A DNA stretch of 64,000 nt from Saccharicrinis aurantiacus (GCF_001660705.2 NZ_LYBV02000007.1:1-64000), one strand, 5' to 3'. Counted from the stretch's first letter, positions 1-8,518 are shown. Program-made: numbers and translations. Notes: generated from the sequence alone by a model not told the origin.

Positions 1-427
1 TAAAATCAGCAAGGCCCATTTCGGTTTCGATGAAGCTTGAAAAAAAAATAAATCCTACCAAAACCTCCAATTACCTTACTAATTCACTACTTTTTTGTAG
101 AAAATAGACCAATGCCCTCCTTATTTTCTTGGTTTTTATTAAAAAAGTATAAAACAAAAAGCCTCACTCTGCATTTGTTGCTGTTTTTAAATTACAAAAG
201 TTATTTTTAAGAAATTAAATTCTTGTACCACCCAAGGGTTGATTTGCAGATAAGAGGTATGTCTTATCATTTTATTTTGTGAATATATTGGGGAGTTAAG
301 CTACGTTATGTTTATTAGGGTCGAGTTTGTGTAAATCATAAATGCAGACTCTAACTGTTGCGTATAGCATTCAAGCCGTCTGGGCTTATTTAGAACACCT
401 TAATTTTATTTAATCTAAATAGTTTAT

Positions 428-435
428 TAATTTTG
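428..435 (+). promoter_or_regulatory. Putative suf operon promoter, -7 element
   Basis: TAATTTTG fits the Bacteroidota -7 consensus TAnnTTTG and lies about 87 bases before the sufB start, leaving a leader of roughly 80 bases. No convincing TTG at the -33 position is visible, so this rests on the octamer and its position only. Confidence 0.35.
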
Positions 436-460
436 CAAGCGCATGTTAAACGCGTGCATT

Positions 461-497
461 TCTAACAATTGAACTCTAATAAGTTTTGCTTGTTAGA
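461..497 (+). repeat. Inverted repeat in the suf leader
   Basis: TCTAACAA at 461-468 and TTGTTAGA at 490-497 are perfect 8-base inverted arms separated by 21 bases, just upstream of the sufB start and downstream of the putative promoter. It could be an mRNA stem-loop or an operator for an Fe-S or redox regulator. No T-run follows, so it is not a typical terminator. Confidence 0.4.
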
Positions 498-521
498 AGG
501 TAGAATTTATAGTAGAAAATT

Positions 522-1970
522 ATGGCAGAAGACCAAGATAAGATATTAGAAGAAGTAACGGGTAGTGAATATAAATATGGGTTTTCTAGTGATATAGAAA
601 CCGAAACAATACCCAAGGGCCTTACCGAAGATGTAGTGCGCTTAATCTCGGCAAAAAAAGAAGAGCCAGAATGGATGCTTGAATTCCGTTTAAAAGCGTT
701 TGCCCATTGGCAACAAATGGAAACGCCTGATTGGGCTCAATTAAATATTCCTGAAATAGATTTTCAAGATATCATATATTACGCCGCGCCTAAGCAAAAA
801 CCACAGCTTGAGAGCATGGATGATGTTGATCCGGAGCTAAAAGCTACCTTCGATAAATTAGGGATTCCCTTAGAAGAGCAAAAAGTACTTTCAGGAGTAG
901 CGGTTGATGCAGTGATCGATAGTGTATCTGTGAAAACTACTTACAAAGAAACTTTAGCAGAGAAGGGCATTATATTCTGTAGCTTCAGCGAAGCATTGCA
1001 GGAGTATCCTGACTTGGTAAAAAAATACGTAGGCTCAGTTGTGCCTTATACCGATAATTATTTTGCCGCATTAAACTGTGCTGTTTTCAGCGATGGATCA
1101 TTCGTATATATCCCCAAGGGCGTTCGTTGTCCTATGGAGCTATCTACTTACTTTAGAATTAACGCCATCAACACAGGTCAGTTTGAGCGTACCTTAATTG
1201 TTGCCGATGATGACAGTTATGTAAGTTACCTCGAAGGATGTACGGCACCGCAGCGCGACGAGAATCAATTACACGCCGCAATTGTTGAAATTGTTACCAT
1301 GGAACGTGCCGAAGTGAAATATTCAACGGTACAAAACTGGTATCCTGGCGATAAAAATGGTAAAGGCGGTATTTATAACTTTGTTACCAAAAGAGCACTT
1401 TGTAAGGGCGATTACTCAAAAGTAATGTGGACTCAAGTAGAAACAGGTTCAGCCATTACATGGAAATACCCAAGTTGTATTTTAATGGGCGACCACTCCA
1501 ACGGAGAGTTCTACTCAGTGGCAGTAACCAACAACCATCAGCAAGCCGATACAGGTACAAAAATGATTCACATTGGTAAAAACACCCGAAGCTTAATTGT
1601 TTCAAAAGGGGTTTCTGCTGGTAAAAGTCAAAATAGCTACCGTGGTTTGGTTCGTGTGAATAAGAACGCTGAGAATGCGCGTAACTTTAGTCAGTGTGAT
1701 TCATTATTAATGGGCGATAAGTGTGGCGCACACACATTCCCATATCTCGAAATCAATAATAGTTCAGCTGTTGTTGAGCATGAGGCTACCACTTCAAAAA
1801 TTGGAGAAGATCAAATATTCTATTGTAATACCAGAGGTTTATCAACCGAAGATGCAGTAGGATTAATTGTGAACGGTTACGTTAAAGATGTAATCAATCA
1901 GTTACCAATGGAGTTTGCAGTAGAAGCACAAAAATTATTACAAATTAGTTTAGAAGGAAGTGTTGGATAA
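522..1970 (+). CDS. sufB: SufB, Fe-S cluster scaffold subunit
   Basis: This 482-residue protein is the SufB subunit of the cytosolic SufBCD complex, which assembles Fe-S clusters using sulfur delivered by SufS/SufE. The SufB/SufD beta-helix core is plain, with blocks such as [19 protein letters not shown] and [19 protein letters not shown]. Cys401 in [11 protein letters not shown] matches the position of the essential cluster-assembly cysteine near residue 405 of E. coli SufB, and the [13 protein letters not shown] block follows it. Length is normal for the family. It is the first gene of a sufBCDSE-DUF59 operon. There is no sufA or regulator gene in the window, so control may come from the leader repeat and a regulator encoded elsewhere. 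Identification is very secure. Confidence 0.97.
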   Translation: MAEDQDKILEEVTGSEYKYGFSSDIETETIPKGLTEDVVRLISAKKEEPEWMLEFRLKAFAHWQQMETPDWAQLNIPEIDFQDIIYYAAPKQKPQLESMDDVDPELKATFDKLGIPLEEQKVLSGVAVDAVIDSVSVKTTYKETLAEKGIIFCSFSEALQEYPDLVKKYVGSVVPYTDNYFAALNCAVFSDGSFVYIPKGVRCPMELSTYFRINAINTGQFERTLIVADDDSYVSYLEGCTAPQRDENQLHAAIVEIVTMERAEVKYSTVQNWYPGDKNGKGGIYNFVTKRALCKGDYSKVMWTQVETGSAITWKYPSCILMGDHSNGEFYSVAVTNNHQQADTGTKMIHIGKNTRSLIVSKGVSAGKSQNSYRGLVRVNKNAENARNFSQCDSLLMGDKCGAHTFPYLEINNSSAVVEHEATTSKIGEDQIFYCNTRGLSTEDAVGLIVNGYVKDVINQLPMEFAVEAQKLLQISLEGSVG

Positions 1971-2096
1971 GACACAAGTAGCAAGTATCAATAGTTAAGA
2001 AGGATACTTGACAACACTAAAAAACTATTATATAAACAACATCAAATTCAAGAACAGATCAAACAGATAGTTTTACTACTTGTGTCTTGATACTTG
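1971..2096 (+). repeat. sufB-sufC intergenic word repeat with alternative hairpins
   Basis: The gap holds two words and their complements. GACACAAGTAG (1971-1981) is complementary to CTACTTGTGTC (2076-2086), and CAAGTATCAA (from 1982) to TTGATACTTG (2087-2096). The word order is W1-W2 then W1'-W2', so the two long pairings cannot both nest. CAAGTATC can also pair locally with GATACTTG (2003-2010), and AAAACTAT (2021-2028) with ATAGTTTT (2067-2074). This resembles an intergenic interspersed repeat or a switchable mRNA structure rather than a terminator. Confidence 0.55.
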
Positions 2097-2113
2097 ATAC
2101 TAATTTTAGAAAA

Positions 2114-2866
2114 ATGTTAGAGATAAAAGACTTACACGCCAAAATAGACGATAAAGAAATACTAAGAGGAATTAACCTTACGGTTAAACCAGGAGAAGTA
2201 CACGCCATAATGGGACCCAATGGTTCTGGTAAAAGTACCTTATCATCGGTTCTTGCCGGTAGCGAGGTGTTTGATGTATCAGCCGGAGAGGTTAACTTTT
2301 ATGGTAAAGACTTATTAGACTTACCTGCTGAAGATAGAGCCCGCGAAGGATTATTCTATAGCTTCCAGTATCCTGTTGAAATTCCGGGAGTTAGTATGGT
2401 TAACTTTATGCGTACTGCCCTTAACGAGCACAAAAAATACAACGACGAAAAGCCACTTTCAGCAAGTGAGTTTTTAAAGTTAATGCGCGAAAAGAAAAAG
2501 GTAGTTGAAATTGACTCTAACCTAACAAACCGTTCTGTAAACGAAGGTTTCTCGGGTGGTGAGAAAAAGAAAAACGAGATTTTCCAAATGGCAATGCTTG
2601 AGCCTAAACTATCTATCTTGGATGAAACAGATTCGGGTTTAGATATTGATGCCTTACGTATTGTAGCTAATGGTGTAAACAAGCTAAAGTCGAAAGACAA
2701 TGCAACTATTGTAATTACGCACTATCAACGTTTGTTAGATCATATTGTACCCGACTTTGTTCACGTATTATATAAAGGACGTATTGTAATGTCGGCTGGT
2801 AAAGAGTTGGCTTTAGAGTTAGAAGAAAAAGGTTACGATTGGATTAAGAAGCAATTCGAAGATTAA
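2114..2866 (+). CDS. sufC: SufC, ABC-type ATPase of Fe-S assembly
   Basis: SufC is the soluble ABC ATPase that binds SufB and SufD and powers cluster assembly. Walker A is GPNGSGKST (residues 34-42). The ABC signature is FSGGEKKKNEI and Walker B is LSILDETDSGLDI, the SufC form of these motifs. The frame is open from 2087, but the ATG at 2114 gives the usual N-terminus MLEIKDLHAKI; the extra nine residues would be encoded by the repeated intergenic word, so the later start is preferred. The product is 250 residues, normal for SufC. sufD follows after 40 bases. Confidence 0.96.
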   Translation: MLEIKDLHAKIDDKEILRGINLTVKPGEVHAIMGPNGSGKSTLSSVLAGSEVFDVSAGEVNFYGKDLLDLPAEDRAREGLFYSFQYPVEIPGVSMVNFMRTALNEHKKYNDEKPLSASEFLKLMREKKKVVEIDSNLTNRSVNEGFSGGEKKKNEIFQMAMLEPKLSILDETDSGLDIDALRIVANGVNKLKSKDNATIVITHYQRLLDHIVPDFVHVLYKGRIVMSAGKELALELEEKGYDWIKKQFED

Positions 2867-2906
2867 GAACCCGTAACGGAGTATCAACTATTTAAAACTT
2901 TGAGCC

Positions 2907-4298
2907 ATGAGTAGCACGGGTATAGATAAAACAGAACAAATATATGTTGACCTGTATGAGAATAATACAACACTATTAAATAGAGTTGTTTCTGATGCAG
3001 TTTCGCAACAGCGAGATAAAGCCATTGAATTATTTAAAAGCAATGGTATTCCCCGAAGAGGAAACGAAAATTACAAGTACTCTAAATTAGAACCTTACTT
3101 TAAAGAAGAATATAAAACTGATTTTCAACACGAAGTTTTTAATCAGAATTTAGATGACGTTTTTAAATGCGAAGTTCACGATTTAGATGCCACCACTATT
3201 TATTTAATAAATGGATGGTATTACCGCAAAAATAAGTTGCCAGCATCTTTACCAAAAGGTGTGGTTATCGGAAGTTTTGCTGAAATCTCAAAATCACATC
3301 CTGAGATTGTTGAAGCACACTATAATAAGTATGCTAAGAATGATGAGGATAGCTTAGTAGCACTGAATACTGCTTTTGCGCAGGATGGATTCTTAATTTA
3401 TGTGCCTAAAGGTGTTGTAATTGAGAAGCCTATTCAGATAGTGAATATCATGCACTCTTCTGAAGACTTGTTGGCATTTCCACGTAACTTGGTTGTGATT
3501 GAAGAAAATGCGCAGGCTAAAATATTGTTATGTGAGCACACTTTAACCGAAAGTAAATATTTGGTGAATGCAGTAACAGAAGCTTATGTGGCTAAAAATG
3601 CTATTTTCGATATTTATAATATTCAAAATCAGCATAACTTAACCACTTGCGTTAACTCTATTTTTGTACACCAAAAAGAACACTCAAGTGCCTTAACACA
3701 TAATCTTACATTGCATACGGGTACAACGCGTAATAATGTATATGTTGATATGGCTGAGGAGCATTGCGAATCGCATGTATATGGTTTATATATCACAGAT
3801 AAAAACCAACATGTTGATAACTTTTCATTCATCGATCATGCCAAGCCTAATTGTTATAGCGAAGAGCTTTTCAAGGGTGTTTTGGATGATAAATCAACGG
3901 GTGCTTTTGCAGGTAAAATTATGGTTCGCCCCGATGCGCAGAAAACAAGTGCATTCCAACGCAACGATAATTTACTATTAACTGATACAGCTAAAATGAA
4001 TACCAAGCCAATGCTTGAGATTTATGCTGATGATGTGAAATGTTCGCACGGTGCAACAGTAGGACAGTTAGATGAAAAGTCGATGTTTTATCTACGCTCA
4101 CGCGGTATTGGTAAAGATGAGGCTCGTATTCTATTAATGTATGCCTTCGCTTACGAAGCTGTTGAAAAAATTAGAGTTCCCGCTTTACGCGATGAAATAA
4201 AAGAATTGGTTGAGAATACTTTCAGAGGCGAATTAGACAAGTGTAACTCTTGTGTGCTTTGCGGATCTGAAGCAAGTTCTCAATACACTTGCATGTAA
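2907..4298 (+). CDS. sufD: SufD, Fe-S assembly subunit with a Cys-rich tail
   Basis: This 463-residue SufD pairs with SufB in the SufBC2D scaffold and is linked to iron entry. The SufB/SufD-type beta-helix core is evident, for example ALNTAFAQDGFLIYVPKGV and the C-terminal KCSHGATVGQLDEKSMFYLRSRGI, where the conserved His of SufD (KCSHGAT) is present. The extreme C-terminus is notable: after RGELDK come four cysteines, C446-x2-C449-x2-C452 and C462, next to the terminal Met. E. coli SufD has no such tail, though I cannot say how common it is within Bacteroidota. A long stem-loop separates the gene from sufS. Confidence 0.96.
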   Translation: MSSTGIDKTEQIYVDLYENNTTLLNRVVSDAVSQQRDKAIELFKSNGIPRRGNENYKYSKLEPYFKEEYKTDFQHEVFNQNLDDVFKCEVHDLDATTIYLINGWYYRKNKLPASLPKGVVIGSFAEISKSHPEIVEAHYNKYAKNDEDSLVALNTAFAQDGFLIYVPKGVVIEKPIQIVNIMHSSEDLLAFPRNLVVIEENAQAKILLCEHTLTESKYLVNAVTEAYVAKNAIFDIYNIQNQHNLTTCVNSIFVHQKEHSSALTHNLTLHTGTTRNNVYVDMAEEHCESHVYGLYITDKNQHVDNFSFIDHAKPNCYSEELFKGVLDDKSTGAFAGKIMVRPDAQKTSAFQRNDNLLLTDTAKMNTKPMLEIYADDVKCSHGATVGQLDEKSMFYLRSRGIGKDEARILLMYAFAYEAVEKIRVPALRDEIKELVENTFRGELDKCNSCVLCGSEASSQYTCM

Positions 4299-4332
4299 TT
4301 AATGGTTCTCATAAATGAGAACCACTCAGTAT

Positions 4333-4426
4333 AAAGTATAAAGACGAAAGTATAAAGATTTGAATAGGTTAATTGTAGAATAATCCACGTTTGGGTTTTC
4401 TCTTTATACTTAAGTCTTTATACTTT
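4333..4426 (+). repeat. Long stem-loop between sufD and sufS
   Basis: AGTATAAAGAC (4335-4345) and AAGTATAAAGA (4348-4358) are matched in nested order by TCTTTATACTT (4401-4411) and GTCTTTATACT (4414-4424). The arms form about 24 base pairs interrupted by one 2x2 mismatch, enclosing a loop of some 42 bases. No U-tract follows. The same type of short repeated words occurs between sufB and sufC, which suggests an intergenic repeat family or an mRNA processing site. Confidence 0.6.
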
Positions 4427-4455
4427 TGTCTTATTTCCCAATAAACAGACAACTT

Positions 4456-5676
4456 ATGAGTATTAACATTGAAGAAGTAAGAAAGCAATTTCCAATTCTA
4501 GAAACACAGGTTTACAATAAGCCCTTGGTTTATTTCGATAGTGCTGCTACTACTCATAAGCCACAGCGTGTAATTGATAAGATTGATGAAGTGTATAAAA
4601 CTTTGAATAGTAATATTCATCGCGGCGTACATTACTTGAGTAATCAAGCAACATTGGCTTACGAAGAAGCACGAAATAAAGTACAAGGCTTTATTAATGC
4701 CGAGCATAGCCATCAGGTTATATTTACCTCTGGCGCTACTGCAGCTATTAACTTAGTGGCAAATTCGTTTGGCGAAACTTTTATTAACGAAGGAGATGAG
4801 ATTGTTGTTTCTACCATGGAGCATCATTCTAATATTGTGCCTTGGCAATTGCTTTGTCAGCGCAAAAAAGCGGTTTTAAAGGTGATTCCAATTAATCAGG
4901 ATGGTGATCTTGAAATGGAAGCATACAAATCTTTATTATCTGATAAAACAAAAATTGTTGCCGTAACACATGTATCCAATGCTTTGGGAACCGTGAATCC
5001 TATTCAGGATGTAATTGATTTGGCGCACGAAAAGAATATTCCAGTAATGGTAGATGCTTCTCAATCGGTACAACATATCGGTATTGATGTGCAAAAAATG
5101 GATTGCGATTTATTGGTATTCTCAGGTCATAAAATATATGGTCCAACAGGTACTGGCGTTTGTTATGGTAAAGAGGATTTATTAAATCAGATGGTTCCAT
5201 GGCAAGGAGGTGGCGAAATGATTCATAAAGTATCGTTTACAGAGACTACCTATAATGAATTGCCCTTTAAGTTCGAAGCCGGAACGCCAAATATAGCAGG
5301 AGCCATTGGCTTGGGAGAAGCCATTGATTTTGTATCGGAGTTAGGTGTGGATAATATTGCTGCCTACGAGGATGAATTGCTTCAATACGCCACTAATAAA
5401 TTGATGTCTATCGAGGGCATGCGAATTATAGGAACGGCTAAAAAGAAATCGAGTGTAATCTCATTTTTAATTAATGATATTCATCCCTTTGATATAGGAA
5501 CATTGTTAGATAGAATGGGTATTGCCGTTCGTACTGGTCATCATTGTGCACAGCCTATTATGGATCTTTATGAAATACCAGGCACGCTACGAGCTTCTAT
5601 TGCGGTTTATAATACCAAAGAAGAAATAGATCAGTTGGTAGCTGCATTAACTAAGGTTGCAGTGATGTTTGCATAG
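4456..5676 (+). CDS. sufS: SufS, group II cysteine desulfurase
   Basis: SufS is a PLP enzyme that converts cysteine to alanine and loads a persulfide on its active-site Cys for transfer to SufE and then SufBCD. K226 in SGHKIYGPTG is the PLP Schiff-base lysine and C364 in RTGHHCAQPIM is the persulfide-carrying residue, with numbering from the ATG at 4456. That start (MSINIEEVRKQFP) matches the family; the in-frame ATG at 4426 would add ten residues encoded next to the stem-loop and is less likely. The product is 406 residues, the standard SufS length. sufE follows. Confidence 0.95.
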   Translation: MSINIEEVRKQFPILETQVYNKPLVYFDSAATTHKPQRVIDKIDEVYKTLNSNIHRGVHYLSNQATLAYEEARNKVQGFINAEHSHQVIFTSGATAAINLVANSFGETFINEGDEIVVSTMEHHSNIVPWQLLCQRKKAVLKVIPINQDGDLEMEAYKSLLSDKTKIVAVTHVSNALGTVNPIQDVIDLAHEKNIPVMVDASQSVQHIGIDVQKMDCDLLVFSGHKIYGPTGTGVCYGKEDLLNQMVPWQGGGEMIHKVSFTETTYNELPFKFEAGTPNIAGAIGLGEAIDFVSELGVDNIAAYEDELLQYATNKLMSIEGMRIIGTAKKKSSVISFLINDIHPFDIGTLLDRMGIAVRTGHHCAQPIMDLYEIPGTLRASIAVYNTKEEIDQLVAALTKVAVMFA

Positions 5677-5746
5677 TACTCTTTTGTGAGAATAAAATTA
5701 TAACATTCATTATAAATGGTTTTTAGTATAATTCCCCATATTTGTA

Positions 5747-5789
5747 ATGCCAAAAGAATATCAGTCGCAGCCTAATGTTCTTTTGGTAT
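5747..5789 (+). repeat. Stem-loop between sufS and sufE
   Basis: CCAAAAGAA (5750-5758) and TTCTTTTGG (5778-5786) are perfect inverted arms. They extend outward by AT/AT after one mismatch, giving about 11 pairs around a 19-base loop. There is no poly-T run behind it, and it lies 20 bases before the sufE start, so it may tune sufE translation or mRNA stability. Confidence 0.5.
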
Positions 5790-5809
5790 AAAATAATTAT
5801 ACGAGAGTT

Positions 5810-6232
5810 ATGACAATTAACGAGATACAAGAAGAGATAATTGAAGAATTCGCCACTTTTGATGAGTGGATGGATAAGTATGGCTATTTAATTGAATTAG
5901 GTAACGATTTAGAGCCTTATGATGATACCTACAGAGTAGATCAGAATATATTAGATGGCTGTCAGTCTAAAGTATGGTTACATGCATGGATGGAAGATGG
6001 TAAAGTATATTTTATGGGCGATAGCGATGCCATCATAGTAAAAGGAATTGTAGCTTTAATGATTCGTGTTCTATCGGGTCAATCGCCAGACGATATCCTT
6101 AGCTCAGAGCTTAAATTTGTAGAAGAAGTAGGCCTTAAAGATCATTTATCTCCAACGCGCTCTAACGGTTTAGTCGCAATGATTAAGCAGATGCGATTAT
6201 TTGCTTTGGCCTTTAAGGCTAAGCAAGCATAA
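5810..6232 (+). CDS. sufE: SufE, sulfur acceptor protein
   Basis: This 140-residue protein accepts the persulfide sulfur from SufS and stimulates its desulfurase activity. The conserved block NILDGCQSKVWLHAW contains the sulfur-accepting C51. The C-terminal half (LSPTRSNGLVAMIKQMR) matches the SufE ending, where the SPTR motif is conserved. Length is normal. Its place directly after sufS fits the SufS-SufE functional pair. Confidence 0.95.
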   Translation: MTINEIQEEIIEEFATFDEWMDKYGYLIELGNDLEPYDDTYRVDQNILDGCQSKVWLHAWMEDGKVYFMGDSDAIIVKGIVALMIRVLSGQSPDDILSSELKFVEEVGLKDHLSPTRSNGLVAMIKQMRLFALAFKAKQA

Positions 6233-6285
6233 TTATAAGGTGATAGAAAAAGCTGAACAAATTGATTTGTTTAAGTCTTTTACTA

Positions 6286-6313
6286 TTGACTTTATAAGTA
6301 GTTGACTTTATAA
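6286..6313 (+). repeat. Direct repeat upstream of the DUF59 gene
   Basis: TTGACTTTATAA occurs at 6286-6297 and again at 6302-6313, spaced by four bases, immediately before the start at 6326. The 16-base period does not equal a whole number of helical turns. It may be a further member of the intergenic word repeats seen in this operon. Confidence 0.45.
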
Positions 6314-6325
6314 ATTATATAAAAG

Positions 6326-6643
6326 ATGTCGAACGAATTTTTATCAATAGAAGAGGAAATTGTTACTGAATTGAAAACAATTTTCGACCCGGAGATACCG
6401 GTTAACATTTACGACTTAGGTCTTATTTACGAAGTAAATGTAGGCGAAGGTGGTAAAACACAAGTTGTAATGACGCTAACATCACCAAACTGTCCGGTTG
6501 CTGAATCAATGCCCGAAGAGGTTTTTGATAAGGTAAGTGGCGTTGAAGGTGTAACACATGTTGATGTGAATCTTACATTTGATCCACCATGGACTAAGGA
6601 TATGCTTTCAGAGGAAGCAATGCTTGAGCTCGGATTATTGTAA
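6326..6643 (+). CDS. DUF59 / SufT-like Fe-S maturation protein
   Basis: A 105-residue MIP18/DUF59-family protein. The family signature DPEIPVNIYDLGLIY is present near residues 21-35, and the conserved Cys is C56 in SPNCPVAES. Members tied to suf operons (SufT) help mature or carry Fe-S clusters to target proteins; paralogous members (PaaD) act in other systems. Its position as the last gene of sufBCDSE supports the SufT-like role. The gene ends just before a strong bidirectional terminator shared with secG. Confidence 0.9.
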   Translation: MSNEFLSIEEEIVTELKTIFDPEIPVNIYDLGLIYEVNVGEGGKTQVVMTLTSPNCPVAESMPEEVFDKVSGVEGVTHVDVNLTFDPPWTKDMLSEEAMLELGLL

Positions 6644-6670
6644 TAGAATAATAATATTTCTATAAATGAT

Positions 6671-6704
6671 AAAAGGCCATCTCAATTATTTGAGATGGCC
6701 TTTT
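6671..6704. terminator. Bidirectional terminator, suf operon / secG
   Basis: AAAAGGCCATCTCAA (6671-6685) and TTGAGATGGCCTTTT (6690-6704) are perfect 15-base arms around a 4-base loop, with A-runs on one side and T-runs on the other. It lies between the convergent DUF59 gene and secG and can end transcription from both directions. Confidence 0.9.
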
Positions 6705-6726
6705 TATATACTGTATTTGTATACTT

Positions 6727-7062
6727 CTATTCTTCAGTTGCAGTTTCTTCTGCAGGAGCTGATGGGAAATTAGGAACAGCAGTTTCAGGCTGTGCAATTT
6801 GCTCTAATTTATCATCTAAAGCGTTACTTGAAGCTTCAGGTCTTTCTAGAACCATTACGGCAACAAATGAAAGTACTAATAATCCACCTGCTAAATACCA
6901 TGTGGCTTTTCCTAAAAAGTCGGTTGTTTTTCTAACACCCATTACTTGATTCGAGGCTGAAAAATTAGATGCTAATCCACCACCTTTAGAATCTTGAACT
7001 AAAACAATAAGCGTTAATAAAACACTCACAATTATTACTAGTACCGAAACAACTTGATACAT
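6727..7062 (-). CDS. secG: SecG, preprotein translocase subunit
   Basis: SecG is the small non-essential subunit of the SecYEG channel in the inner membrane. The 111-residue product has an N-terminal membrane helix (VVSVLVIIVSVLLTLIVLVQ), the signature loop QDSKGGGLASNFSASNQVMG, and a second helix near residues 53-70. The acidic tail after residue 75 is longer than in E. coli, as is usual in this phylum. It is the last gene of a minus-strand operon behind the TPR-like gene, 17 bases downstream of it. Confidence 0.94.
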   Translation of the reverse strand: MYQVVSVLVIIVSVLLTLIVLVQDSKGGGLASNFSASNQVMGVRKTTDFLGKATWYLAGGLLVLSFVAVMVLERPEASSNALDDKLEQIAQPETAVPNFPSAPAEETATEE

Positions 7063-7079
7063 ATCTTTTCTTTATTTAA

Positions 7080-7967
7080 TTAATTTTCCTTTAACTCACT
7101 AATTCGACGTGCAAAGTAAGCATTTTTTTCAGGATATTTCAAGCGTAATTTTTCTAATATTGAAATAGCCTTATTATTATGTCCTTGCTTCACAAAAATA
7201 TTGGCCAATGTTTCACTCATTATATCCTCAGAAACTTTGTTATGACTCTCTGATAGGTCAATTTCCTTTTTAGGTTTGCTAGGGTTTGGCGTAATTTTAG
7301 GGTCAGTGCTTAAGAAGTTCTCTATCAAATCCATCTTTTTATTAACCTCTTTTACTTTCTTAGCTTTGGCCTTTTTATTTTTCATCATAAACAACCAATC
7401 CGAAAATGAATGATTGCTACTATCTGGTTTCTCGTTTAGTTCCTCTAGTTCATTTAAAGAGTAAGCCGGCGTAATACTTCTTTCATAATCCAGTAAATCA
7501 GCTGCTGGAAGCACAATTTCGTCTAAGGCTTTATTTTCTTTAGTCTCACTCTGAGGATTATTTATTTTTAACGATAAGCCAATATCATCACTTAGCTCAT
7601 CAGATGCGTTTAAGTAATTGTCAGTTAATGTAATTTGCTTTTGCTTCTTTTCATCTGGCTCTGGCGCAACTATATCTGTTTGTGGAGCCACATTAACTTC
7701 TTCAGTAGGCTCTTTTTCTACGTGCTCTAAAGTTTCAATTTTATGAAGAAGAAAAAATAGTTTACTTCTATCGGCTATATAAGCAGCCGAATGTTTTAGC
7801 TCACTATTAAATTTAATATGGTCAAGCTGATGCAAGTTTTTAAGCATAAGCATTCTACCCATTTGAAAAAATGGGTATTCCTCAATGACTTCTTTTAGCT
7901 GTGCTAAAGACTTTTCATCAAGTTTGCTTGGGTTGTTAATTAACTGACTGAATGTTTGCTTATTCAC
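7080..7967 (-). CDS. TPR-like cytoplasmic protein of unknown role
   Basis: A 295-residue protein with no signal peptide or membrane helix. The N-terminal 85 residues look helical and the middle is charged and probably disordered. The C-terminus carries one TPR-like hairpin (NNKAISILEKLRLKYPEKNAYFARRISELK). The start is a GTG at 7967; the next in-frame Met would remove about 36 residues of a compact helical region. It sits between lptE and secG, 23 and 17 bases away, in what I recall as a common arrangement in Bacteroidota. A role in envelope biogenesis is suggested by context only. Confidence 0.75.
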   Translation of the reverse strand: MNKQTFSQLINNPSKLDEKSLAQLKEVIEEYPFFQMGRMLMLKNLHQLDHIKFNSELKHSAAYIADRSKLFFLLHKIETLEHVEKEPTEEVNVAPQTDIVAPEPDEKKQKQITLTDNYLNASDELSDDIGLSLKINNPQSETKENKALDEIVLPAADLLDYERSITPAYSLNELEELNEKPDSSNHSFSDWLFMMKNKKAKAKKVKEVNKKMDLIENFLSTDPKITPNPSKPKKEIDLSESHNKVSEDIMSETLANIFVKQGHNNKAISILEKLRLKYPEKNAYFARRISELKEN

Positions 7968-7990
7968 TATGTTTTATGCCTAAATATGAT

Positions 7991-8491
7991 CTACCAATCA
8001 GAGAATGCTTTATTAAATATATCTTCAGTAATTTGCTCAAGCATTAATCCGGTTAACTCAGATTCAATCTCTGTGATATTCTTTTCGCTCGAGAAATCTT
8101 GGTAAGCGGTAAACGACGATTCCCAGTTATCTTGCGGATTTTTAAAGTTACGATACCTTATTTTAACCGTCATGGATAAACGAGTTTCTGCTGATATTGC
8201 ATCTGCCTGAATTGCCATCGGGCGAACAGAGTATGCTGTAATTTCTCCAGAGAAATCAATATCCGCATCCCTTTCAATCAATATTAATCTTGATTCGTTG
8301 GTAACACGATCTTTTAAGGCTTCGGTAGTTTCCTGACTTAATGTAGGGTTAATTAGTGGAGCTCTGTTTTCAATGTATTGAACACTAAAAGTTTTGAGTC
8401 CCTCTGGCACCGAAGCTCCATTCATGGTTAGTTTAATTGAGCATGAAGCAACAATGCAAAACAGGAATATATATCCGAATATTTGTTTCAT
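7991..8491 (-). CDS. lptE: LptE-like outer-membrane LPS assembly lipoprotein
   Basis: A 166-residue lipoprotein with signal MKQIFGYIFLFCIVASC and lipidated C17. The mature part resembles the LptE fold: a first strand (TFSVQYIENRAP), a helix containing LSQETTEALKDRV, strands around DADIDFSGEITAYSVRP, and a C-terminal helix ending in EDIFNKAFSDW. LptE forms the plug of the LptD barrel that places lipopolysaccharide in the outer leaflet. It lies in an operon with the sigma-54 activator upstream and the TPR gene downstream, an arrangement that supports the call. Confidence 0.88.
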   Translation of the reverse strand: MKQIFGYIFLFCIVASCSIKLTMNGASVPEGLKTFSVQYIENRAPLINPTLSQETTEALKDRVTNESRLILIERDADIDFSGEITAYSVRPMAIQADAISAETRLSMTVKIRYRNFKNPQDNWESSFTAYQDFSSEKNITEIESELTGLMLEQITEDIFNKAFSDW

Positions 8492-8518
8492 TTATTTTTA
8501 ACTTTTGATATTTTATAA

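Larger units (their letters stand above)
1..521. other. Left edge and suf upstream region, no confident gene
   Basis: Most of this stretch is very AT-rich with stops in all frames. The first 40 bases are less AT-rich and may be the edge of a neighbouring gene. Two readings compete: on the plus strand a C-terminus KISKAHFGFDEA ending at a TGA at 38-40, and on the minus strand an open frame containing FIETEMGLADF that runs off the left end. Neither is long enough to identify. The part next to sufB holds a promoter-like octamer and an inverted repeat listed separately. Confidence 0.4.

Noticed and set aside
1-40. Partial gene at the left edge
   Set aside because: Two strands give equally plausible peptides of about a dozen residues; the sequence ends before either can be identified.
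2087-2113. Upstream extension of sufC to 2087
   Set aside because: The added nine residues come from the intergenic repeated word, while the ATG at 2114 gives the conserved SufC N-terminus.
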